Source: Prauserella muralis | GTDB lineage: Bacteria > Actinomycetota > Actinomycetes > Mycobacteriales > Pseudonocardiaceae | Direction of reading: 5' to 3' | NCBI RefSeq assembly: GCF_003202285.1 | Contig: NZ_MASW01000006.1 | Span: 620,001-684,000, forward strand | Length of the DNA stretch: 64,000 nucleotides | Shown here: positions 58,257 to 64,000 of the stretch, one piece after another | Numbering within the stretch: the first letter of the stretch is position 1 | Layout: each line of letters begins with the position of its first letter | Program-made: the position numbers and the translations under genes | The notes under the pieces: model-generated | The model's database searches: none | Seen by the model: the letters and a program-made list of their open reading frames with translations, nothing else | Told to the model about the DNA's origin: nothing

Positions 58257-59282
58257 ATGGCTTCCGAGCAAGACAACCGCCTGCTGCCGCTGCGGCGGGA
58301 GTTCGCCCAGGCGTGGCACGGATTCGACCGCAACCAGGTGCTGCAGTACCTCGATCATCTCGAGGCACAGCTGCGCCGCGTGGTGGCCGACCGCGACGCG
58401 TCGATGGCGCAGGCGAGCACGATGTCGCGCGAGCTGGAGAACGCCCGCAGGGAGATCGGCAAGCTGCAGAACCGCGTGGAGGAGCTGAAGAAGCCCCCGG
58501 AGCGCATCGAGGATCTCGACGAGCGGATGCAGCGCACCGTGCACCTCGCCAACACGCGCGCCGAGGAGATCGTGACGCGCGCGCAGGAGGCCGCGGAGAA
58601 GAACTGGGCCGAGAGCAGCGAGGTGTCCAACAAGCTGCACGAGCGGTACATGAAGCTGCTGGAGACACTGGACACCCACGCCGAGCAGCTGCAGCGGGAG
58701 CACCAGGAGGCGCTGGCCGCGACGAAGGCCGAGGTGGAGAAGATGACCACCGACGCCGTGCGGCGCAGGGAGCGTCTCGACGCGGAGGCCGAGCAGCGGC
58801 GGCGCACGATCGAGCGCGAGTTCGACGCGAAGATGACCGCCGAGCGCAACGCTCTGGACAAGCACATCGCCGACCAGAAGACCGCGAGCAAGAACGCCGC
58901 GGAACGGCGCATCGCGGAGGCCACGGCGGAAGCCAAGCGCCTGGTTGACGAGGCCACGGCGAAGGCGAAGGAGCTGGTCGAGCAGGCCAGGCAGGACGCG
59001 CAGCGGCGCACCACGGAGGCCAACACCACGGTGGAGCGCCTCACCAAGATCCGCGAGGAGGCCAGGGCGCGGCTGCGCGAGGCCGACGAGGTGCTCAGGG
59101 AGGGCGAGTCGGCGCTGGTGCCGGTGCAGGACGAGGACGACGAGCTGGCCGACGTTCCCGCCTCGGCGAAGCAGGGCAAGCCGGACGGCCAGGGCACGGC
59201 CGCCGGGCGCGAGGGCAAGCCGCGCCCCAGCCCCGGCGACCGGCAGAAGGCGTACTCGGCGGAGCACACCTCCTCGTCGTGA
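58257..59282 (+). CDS. DivIVA-like coiled-coil protein
   Basis: 341 aa. It begins MASEQDNRLLPLRREFAQAW followed by HGFDRNQVLQYLDHLEAQLR, a DivIVA-type N-terminal motif, then coiled coil almost without interruption to about residue 285 (Ala/Glu/Arg/Lys-rich heptads, TAEAKRLVDEATAKAKELVE) and a charged, disordered tail. Such proteins organise polar growth or septation scaffolds in actinobacteria (Wag31-related). It is a paralogue, not Wag31 itself, which lies in the dcw cluster. No partner gene nearby identifies its role. Confidence 0.75.
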   Translation: MASEQDNRLLPLRREFAQAWHGFDRNQVLQYLDHLEAQLRRVVADRDASMAQASTMSRELENARREIGKLQNRVEELKKPPERIEDLDERMQRTVHLANTRAEEIVTRAQEAAEKNWAESSEVSNKLHERYMKLLETLDTHAEQLQREHQEALAATKAEVEKMTTDAVRRRERLDAEAEQRRRTIEREFDAKMTAERNALDKHIADQKTASKNAAERRIAEATAEAKRLVDEATAKAKELVEQARQDAQRRTTEANTTVERLTKIREEARARLREADEVLREGESALVPVQDEDDELADVPASAKQGKPDGQGTAAGREGKPRPSPGDRQKAYSAEHTSSS

Positions 59283-59288
59283 CCCGCG

Positions 59289-60281
59289 TCAGGTGACCTT
59301 GCGCGACTTCTCCAGGTTGGCCGCGAGCCGGTCGATGGTGCGCGCCTGGGCGACGTAGTCCATCGCGCTGAACTCCCACGGGAACACCTGCCCTGCCGCG
59401 GCCGCGGGCAACCGGGCGAACGTCGGCTGTTCGAGCAGCTCCTTGCCGGTCATGGCGCGCAGCGAGTAGAGCACCACGTCGGTGCGGTGCTCGCCGATGT
59501 TCTCCCAGCTGACCTGCTGCCAGTAGTAGGCGTCGCCGCCGGGGTCCGGGTACTTCAGGCCCAGCTCGGTGTAGCTGCGCAGCGCCGGGTCGTCGACGGC
59601 CTTGGCGATGTGCACGCCCTCGGCGGGGTAGGCGGCGACGGCCATCGCGGTGAGCCCGGACCCGGTGGCCTTGCGCAGCCGCTGCCGGGCCGCATCGTAG
59701 TCCTTCCTGTGCCCGTCCAGGGTGGCGCGCGAGACGCCCACCGCGGAGGCGAACTCGGCGGTCCGGGCGACGACGCCGGTGGCGGAGCCGCGCATCGCCA
59801 GCGCCACGATGGGCGCGATGGCGGCGACCGTCTCCTGCTGCTTGAGGTCCTTGAAGCCGTACAGCGGCTTGGCGGCATCCAGCTTCCCGGAGCTGTCCAC
59901 CGGGTAGGCGTGTGTGAGGATCAGGTCGGGCTGCTGCGCGGCGAGCGCCTCGACGTCGATCTCGCCGTAGGTCCGGCCCACCTGCGTGACCTTGGAGACG
60001 TCCCTGCCCTCGAAGTTCACGTCGTCCTCCAGCGCCGTGTAGCCGAAGGACGCGACGGGCACCACGCCGTAGTTCCACAGGGACGCGATGGCGTCGTTGA
60101 GCCCGGCGATGCGGGTGGGCCTGCGGTCGAGTTCGGCGGTCCTGCCGGTGTCGTCGGTGAAGGACCAGGCGCCGGAGCCGGACGTCGCCTGCCGGGAGCC
60201 GCCACCGCACGCGGCGAGCAGCCCCGTGGCGGTGAGCGCCAGGCCGCCGAGCACGGTGCGACGGGAGAGTGTCGAAGCCAT
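59289..60281 (-). CDS. iron-siderophore ABC transporter substrate-binding lipoprotein
   Basis: 330 aa. A twin-arginine signal (SRRTVLGGLALTATGLLAAC) ends in a lipobox (LAAC), so it is a Tat-exported lipoprotein. The mature part is a periplasmic-binding-protein type III fold: RRPTRIAGLNDAIASLW, EIDVEALAAQQPDLILTHAY, DLKQQETVAAIAPIVAL. An IdeR/DmdR iron-box-like sequence sits six bases upstream of the ATG, supporting iron uptake. No permease or ATPase gene adjoins, so it probably works with a transporter encoded elsewhere. The lack of a ribosome-binding site suggests a leaderless mRNA. Confidence 0.85.
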   Translation of the reverse strand: MASTLSRRTVLGGLALTATGLLAACGGGSRQATSGSGAWSFTDDTGRTAELDRRPTRIAGLNDAIASLWNYGVVPVASFGYTALEDDVNFEGRDVSKVTQVGRTYGEIDVEALAAQQPDLILTHAYPVDSSGKLDAAKPLYGFKDLKQQETVAAIAPIVALAMRGSATGVVARTAEFASAVGVSRATLDGHRKDYDAARQRLRKATGSGLTAMAVAAYPAEGVHIAKAVDDPALRSYTELGLKYPDPGGDAYYWQQVSWENIGEHRTDVVLYSLRAMTGKELLEQPTFARLPAAAAGQVFPWEFSAMDYVAQARTIDRLAANLEKSRKVT

Positions 60282-60286
60282 GCGGG

Positions 60287-60305
60287 TTAACTTAGCCAAC
60301 CCTAA
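60287..60305 (-). promoter_or_regulatory. iron box (IdeR/DmdR-type operator)
   Basis: On the minus strand TTAGGGTTGGCTAAGTTAA matches the 19-bp IdeR/DmdR consensus TTAGGTTAGGCTAACCTAA at 15 of 19 positions. It lies six bases before the lipoprotein ATG, so repression by iron-loaded IdeR would directly block transcription start. Confidence 0.75.
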
Positions 60306-60358
60306 TTTGGCCGGAAAGCGAGTGTGACGAAGCCCGGCCGTGGCCGACCGCCCGCGCG

Positions 60359-61735
60359 TCAGCGCCCCGCCTCGCCCGCCCACCGGCACAGCAGCAGGCA
60401 CACGTCGTCGTCGTGGTCGGTGTTGCCCAGCAGTTCGTGCAGCACGTGCTCGGCGCGCGCGTCGAGCTCCGGCAGACCGCACGTCCGGCAGGCCGTCGCG
60501 AGCCGCTCCATGCCGGCGTCGAGGTCACTGGACCGCCGCTCGATCAGCCCGTCGGTGTAGAAGGCGATCGACGAGCCCGCCTCCAGCTTGCGCTCGTGCT
60601 CGGGAATGTGCGGGTCGACGCCGACGCCCAGCATCGGCGCGTGGGCGGCCTCCAGGAAGCTCACCGCGCCGGAGCTCTCCTGCAGCAACGGTGGCGGGTG
60701 CCCGGCGCTGGCCCAGCGCAACACGCCCGTCGCGGTCTCGACCTCGGCGACGATCGCGGTGGCGAACAGGTCGGTCTGCCAGCCGCGCAGCACCTGGTGC
60801 ACCAGGCGCAGCGCGGAGGCGGGCCCGTGGCCCTCGAGCGCGTAGGCGCGCAGGGCGTTCTGCAGTTTTCCCATCACCAGGGCGGCGTCGAGACCGTGGC
60901 CGGTGACGTCGCCGACGGTGAGCACCACGGTGCCGTCCGGACGCGCCACCGCGTCGTACCAGTCGCCGCCGACGTGCACACCCCTGGTCGCGGAGCGGTA
61001 CCTGGCGACGACCTCAAGGCCCTCGTAGGGGGTCAGCGTGGGCAGCATCGCCAGCTGCAGCCGCTGGGCGAGCTCGTGCTCGCGCTCGTACTCCTTGGCG
61101 TTGCGCACGCCGATGGCGGCCCGGTTGGCGACGCCCTTGGCCAGGTTGACGTCGTCCTCGGTGAACTCGGCGGTGTCGCGGTGCAGGTCGAGCACACCGA
61201 GCACGTGCGGGCCGGTGACCAGCGGCAGGCTCACCCGGTGGGCGCCGTCGGTGACCGCCTGCCGCGTGTCGCGGGCCGCGCGGGTCGTGGCGTCCGGTCT
61301 CAGCCGGGGCTCGGCCGGACAGGCCAGGTCGTCGCCCGCGGCGAGCCAGCCCAGAATGCGGTCGGCGAACTCGTTGTCCCGCAGCAGCGCGGCCACCTCG
61401 TCCAGCAGCTCGGCGCCGTCGAGCGAGGTGGCCGCCGCGCGGCTGACGTCGTCGAGGAACGCCGTCCGCCGCCGCTGCCGGTCGATCTCGGCGTGCAGCG
61501 CCAGCAGGCCGGCGTTGGTCTGCTCGAGCTCCGACTGGTGCCAGCGCAGCTCGCGTTCGTGCTCGAGCACCACGTCGGTCAGCGCCCGCAGCACCCTGGC
61601 GAGCGGGCGCCGCTCGCCCTCACTGTCCAGCGAAGCCGCGACCTCGGGCCAGGCCTCGGGAGGCAGGTCCCGGCCATGAAGGATCCGCCGCACCTCCGTG
61701 GTGAGGTCGTCCTTGGGCTTCGGGTCCCGGTTCAC
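60359..61735 (-). CDS. GAF-domain PP2C (SpoIIE/RsbU-type) phosphatase
   Basis: 458 aa. N-terminal helical part with a coiled coil (about residues 40-90), a GAF domain (about 90-220, RRTAFLDDVSRAAATSLDGA, GPHVLGVLDLHRD) and the SpoIIE PP2C domain (about 235-455) with metal-binding GVHVGGDWYDA, VGDVTGHGLDAAL and SAGHPPPLL. It should dephosphorylate an anti-anti-sigma STAS protein, releasing a sigma factor. Its start overlaps the previous gene (ATGA); last gene of the stress operon. Confidence 0.88.
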   Translation of the reverse strand: MNRDPKPKDDLTTEVRRILHGRDLPPEAWPEVAASLDSEGERRPLARVLRALTDVVLEHERELRWHQSELEQTNAGLLALHAEIDRQRRRTAFLDDVSRAAATSLDGAELLDEVAALLRDNEFADRILGWLAAGDDLACPAEPRLRPDATTRAARDTRQAVTDGAHRVSLPLVTGPHVLGVLDLHRDTAEFTEDDVNLAKGVANRAAIGVRNAKEYEREHELAQRLQLAMLPTLTPYEGLEVVARYRSATRGVHVGGDWYDAVARPDGTVVLTVGDVTGHGLDAALVMGKLQNALRAYALEGHGPASALRLVHQVLRGWQTDLFATAIVAEVETATGVLRWASAGHPPPLLQESSGAVSFLEAAHAPMLGVGVDPHIPEHERKLEAGSSIAFYTDGLIERRSSDLDAGMERLATACRTCGLPELDARAEHVLHELLGNTDHDDDVCLLLCRWAGEAGR

Positions 61736-62730
61736 AACGGGTCACCTCCGGCGATGGCCAGCACGCAAGCATCGTCGCGGCGCCGGCAGTACTGCCCCAG
61801 CAGCCAGCCCGCGACGATGGCGGGATCATGGTCGAAGACGTCCGGCCAGCTCGCCGCATCCCATCGCTCGGACACCCCGTCAGTGTGCATGATCAGCCAG
61901 CTGCCCTGCTGCCACGGTCGGACCGAGGGGAAGGTCCGGCGCCCGCGCAGCTGCCTGCGACCGACGATGCCCGGAGCCGACACGAGGCTCTCGTGCTTGC
62001 CTCCCGCCGGGTACAGCCGCGCCGTGATGTTGCCGACGCCCTGGTAGCGCAGCGTGCCCTCGACGATGTCGAACTGGGCGACGGCGACGGCAGCGCCGCG
62101 GGTCCTGGCGAGGTCGGCGTCCAGCGAGGAGAACAGGGCGTCCGGCGCCGCGGCCGGATCGGCCGCGACCCTGGCGATCGCGGCGGCCGCCGCGGTCGCC
62201 GCGTCCCGGCCGTGCCCGAGCCCGTCGACGACGACGGCCGTGGTGATGCCGCCGTGGCGCAGCACCGTGCAGGCGTCGCCGCTGAGCGTCTCCCCCGGCG
62301 CCGACACCAGCGCCGTCCCGAGGGTCACGCCGAGCGGGTCGGCCCCGGTGATCCGCCAGCGCGCGAGCGCGGTGGTGCCCGCACCCGGCACCGAGTACAG
62401 GTCGAACACGTCGGCCATCCGGCGGACGGCGCCGAGGCCGGTGCCCAGCGAGCCGTGCGTCGAGTAGCCGTCCCGCATGCTCTGCTCGACGTCGCGGATG
62501 CCCTGCCCGCGGTCGGTGGCGAGCAGATCGAGCGTGCTGGGGCTCCGGAACACGGTGAACAGCCCCTCGGCGCCGTACTTGACCAGGTTGCTCGCCAGCT
62601 CGGAGGCGGCGATGACGACGCGGTCGGCGATCCGGTCGGGCAGGCCGGCGGCCCTGGCCGCCGAGGCCGTGATGGTGCGGGCCACGCCGACGTGCACGGG
62701 TTCGGTCACTGTCAGCGAGGTCGGCGTCAT
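61732..62730 (-). CDS. anti-sigma-type ATPase fused to RsbX-like PP2C phosphatase
   Basis: 332 aa. N-terminal GHKL/RsbW-type ATPase (ASELASNLVKYGAEG N-box, ATDRGQGIRDVEQSM, THGSLGTGLGAVRRM) and C-terminal SpoIIE/RsbX-like PP2C domain (GDACTVLRHGGITTAVVVDG, LGHGRDAATAAAA, MHTDGVSERWD). Kinase and phosphatase activity in one chain suggests a built-in reset of the STAS proteins upstream. The stop/start overlaps on both sides (ATGA, TGATG) tie it into the rsb operon. Confidence 0.85.
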   Translation of the reverse strand: MTPTSLTVTEPVHVGVARTITASAARAAGLPDRIADRVVIAASELASNLVKYGAEGLFTVFRSPSTLDLLATDRGQGIRDVEQSMRDGYSTHGSLGTGLGAVRRMADVFDLYSVPGAGTTALARWRITGADPLGVTLGTALVSAPGETLSGDACTVLRHGGITTAVVVDGLGHGRDAATAAAAAIARVAADPAAAPDALFSSLDADLARTRGAAVAVAQFDIVEGTLRYQGVGNITARLYPAGGKHESLVSAPGIVGRRQLRGRRTFPSVRPWQQGSWLIMHTDGVSERWDAASWPDVFDHDPAIVAGWLLGQYCRRRDDACVLAIAGGDPL

Positions 62731-63152
62731 CAGGTCGCCGCCCTGCCCGCCCGGAAGCCCACGGAGACGGTCGTGCCCTCGCCGGGCGTGGTGTGCAGGT
62801 CGAACTCGTCGGCGAGCCTGCGGGCGCCGGAGAGCCCGAGCCCGAGCCCGCCCGCGCTGCTGTAGCCGTCGGTGAGCGCGAGTTCGGTGTCCGGGATGCC
62901 GGGGCCCTCGTCCCTGAAGACGAGCCGCACCACGGTGCTCCCGTCGTGCTTCTCGAGCTCCACCTGCGCGGTGCCGCCCCTGCCGTGCTTGAGCGTGTTG
63001 CGCGCCAGCTCGCTGGCCGCTGTCACCAGCTTCGTCTGCTCCACCAGGGAGAAGCCGACGGACACGGCGACCTCGCGAACGGTCTGCCGCACATGGACGA
63101 TGTCGATCTCCTCGCGGATGCGCAGCTCGTGCAGGGTGACGACACTCGTCAT
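62730..63152 (-). CDS. rsbT: RsbT-like switch kinase
   Basis: 140 aa GHKL ATPase: N-box ASELARNTLKHGRGG, G1 FRDEGPGIPDTELA, G2 YSSAGGLGLGLSGARRLADE. The size and the place directly after an RsbS gene fit RsbT, the kinase that is held in the stressosome and, on release, phosphorylates RsbS/RsbR and activates an RsbU-type phosphatase. TGATG overlap with the next gene and ATGA overlap with rsbS. Confidence 0.88.
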   Translation of the reverse strand: MTSVVTLHELRIREEIDIVHVRQTVREVAVSVGFSLVEQTKLVTAASELARNTLKHGRGGTAQVELEKHDGSTVVRLVFRDEGPGIPDTELALTDGYSSAGGLGLGLSGARRLADEFDLHTTPGEGTTVSVGFRAGRAAT

Positions 63153-63511
63153 AGCGGCCTCACGCCGTCGCCGAACTCGGCCAGGCCGTCCGCCACGGTC
63201 AGGGCCGTGGCCAGGCCCGGAAGAGTCAACCCGAGTTCGACGAGCGTGATGGCCACTTCCGGACGCATGCCGACGATCACGGTCTTGGCCGCGAGCAGCT
63301 CCGTCGCGGCCGCGATGTCGTGCAGGGTCCTGGCCAGGAACGAGTCGACGATCTCCATCCCGGAGACGTCGATGAGCACGCCCCGGGAACTCCGCTCGGC
63401 GACGTTGGCCGCCAGGTCCTGCTGCAGCGCGACCGCGTCGTGATCGGTCAGTTCACCCTGCACGGTGACCAGGAGCACGTCTCCCATTTCGATGACGGAG
63501 GTCGCGCTCAT
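63149..63511 (-). CDS. rsbS: RsbS-like STAS stressosome protein
   Basis: 120-aa single STAS domain (VIEMGDVLLVTVQGELTDHD). The phosphorylatable serine lies in VSGMEIVDSFLARTLHDIAA; the DSFLAR motif is characteristic of RsbS rather than RsbV. It binds RsbT until phosphorylated. ATG at 63511, five bases after the rsbR stop. Confidence 0.9.
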   Translation of the reverse strand: MSATSVIEMGDVLLVTVQGELTDHDAVALQQDLAANVAERSSRGVLIDVSGMEIVDSFLARTLHDIAAATELLAAKTVIVGMRPEVAITLVELGLTLPGLATALTVADGLAEFGDGVRPL

Positions 63512-63516
63512 CGCGA

Positions 63517-64000
63517 CTACCTCCCCGGCTCGTTGTCGGAGCGGGTGATGGCCATCCCGATCTTGCGCAGGGCGTGGCTGAACGCGTCGGCCAGCGTGGC
63601 CCTGGTCGCGACCTCGCCGAGATCGATGCCCAGCTGCACCATCGTCTGGGCGATCTGCGGCCGGATGCCGCTGATGACGCATTCGGCGCCCATCAGCCTC
63701 GCCGCCATCGCCGTCTTCAGCAGATGCTGCGCCACCAGCGTGTCGACGGCCGTCACGCCCGTGATGTCGAGGATGGCCACCCGCGCCTGCTGGGCGACGA
63801 TCTGCTGCAGCAGCGCCTCGGTGGCGGCCTGGCCCCTGCTGCTGTCCAGCGTGCCGATCAGCGGTATGGCCAGGATGCCGTCCCACAGCTTGATCACCGG
63901 GGTGGACAGCTCGGTCAGCTGCTGCCGCTGCGAGAGGATGGTGTCGGCGCCCGCCGACAGCTCGATCTCCAGCACCGCGATGCGCAGGGTGTTGATGGCC
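63517..64000 (-). CDS. rsbR: RsbR-like stressosome protein (N-terminus off the window)
   Basis: The visible part is the C-terminal STAS domain (TPVIKLWDGILAIPLIGTLD; ILDITGVTAVDTLVAQHLLK with the phosphorylatable Thr) and the preceding linker helix (LSQRQQLTELS). The frame stays open to the window edge (AINTLRIAVLEIE), so a sensory N-terminal domain should follow outside. RsbR and RsbS form the stressosome core that sequesters RsbT. Confidence 0.88.
   Translation of the reverse strand, partial: AINTLRIAVLEIELSAGADTILSQRQQLTELSTPVIKLWDGILAIPLIGTLDSSRGQAATEALLQQIVAQQARVAILDITGVTAVDTLVAQHLLKTAMAARLMGAECVISGIRPQIAQTMVQLGIDLGEVATRATLADAFSHALRKIGMAITRSDNEPGR

Overview
The window is a high-GC actinobacterial chromosome segment, most likely from the Pseudonocardiaceae (Amycolatopsis / Saccharomonospora / Prauserella type). 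The reasons are GC-rich third codon positions, frequent GTG starts with GTGA/ATGA stop-start overlaps, mycothiol metabolism (mca), a PIN-PhoH protein, a DivIVA-like coiled-coil protein and an RsbR/S/T stress module. From memory, the gene set largely matches the Mycobacterium tuberculosis Rv1074-Rv1111 neighbourhood (fadA3, cbs, pra, metB, greA, DUF4307, mca, DUF255 protein, hlyIII, short Z-prenyl synthase, phoH2, fum, glpX, xseB, xseA, lipid-droplet protein, ispH, DUF6542). Most of the window is therefore conserved backbone, interrupted by accessory blocks.

Layout. 1-8.2 kb: rmuC (5' end off the window), a DUF6542 membrane protein, ispH, then a tight run of lipid-droplet protein, xseA, a small unknown gene, xseB, glpX and a secreted serine protease. 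8.2-19.7 kb: a TrxR-like ferredoxin reductase, fumC, an anti-sigma/ECF sigma pair, TetR with a divergent EamA exporter, ATP-dependent DNA ligase, an MBL hydrolase, guaB1, phoH2 and a small secreted protein. 19.7-21.3 kb: short Z-prenyl diphosphate synthase divergent from trhA (hemolysin III).

21.23-25.78 kb is a genomic island bounded by a 38-bp direct repeat (36/38 identical) that duplicates the 3' end of trhA. It carries an XRE/TPR regulator, two small ORFs, a two-gene AT-rich operon that I read as the Kiwa anti-phage system (four-helix KwaA followed by DUF4868 KwaB), and a DUF2188 protein. No integrase is present. Downstream of kwaB two interleaved 9-bp inverted repeats have pseudoknot topology.

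25.8-35.6 kb: TetR/FAD-monooxygenase operon, a membrane protein, an acyl-CoA oxidase-like enzyme, a small conserved gene, a DUF255 thioredoxin-fold protein, and TetR with a divergent DrrAB-type ABC exporter. 35.6-48.6 kb: mca, DUF4307 protein, greA with a terminator in its leader, an MBL protein, an IS30-family element lying between two 45-bp arms of a palindromic repeat, Lrp regulator/hppD, ilvA, metB, a Pra-like Pro/Gly-rich protein and cbs. 48.7-64 kb: secreted 5'-nucleotidase, thiolase, LppU-like protein, Bax-inhibitor-1 protein, a Cna-B/Ig-like surface protein with its class F sortase, a two-domain SDR (possible fatty acyl-CoA reductase), a DivIVA-like protein, an iron-box-controlled Tat lipoprotein, and an rsbR-rsbS-rsbT-phosphatase-phosphatase stress-signalling operon running off the right edge.
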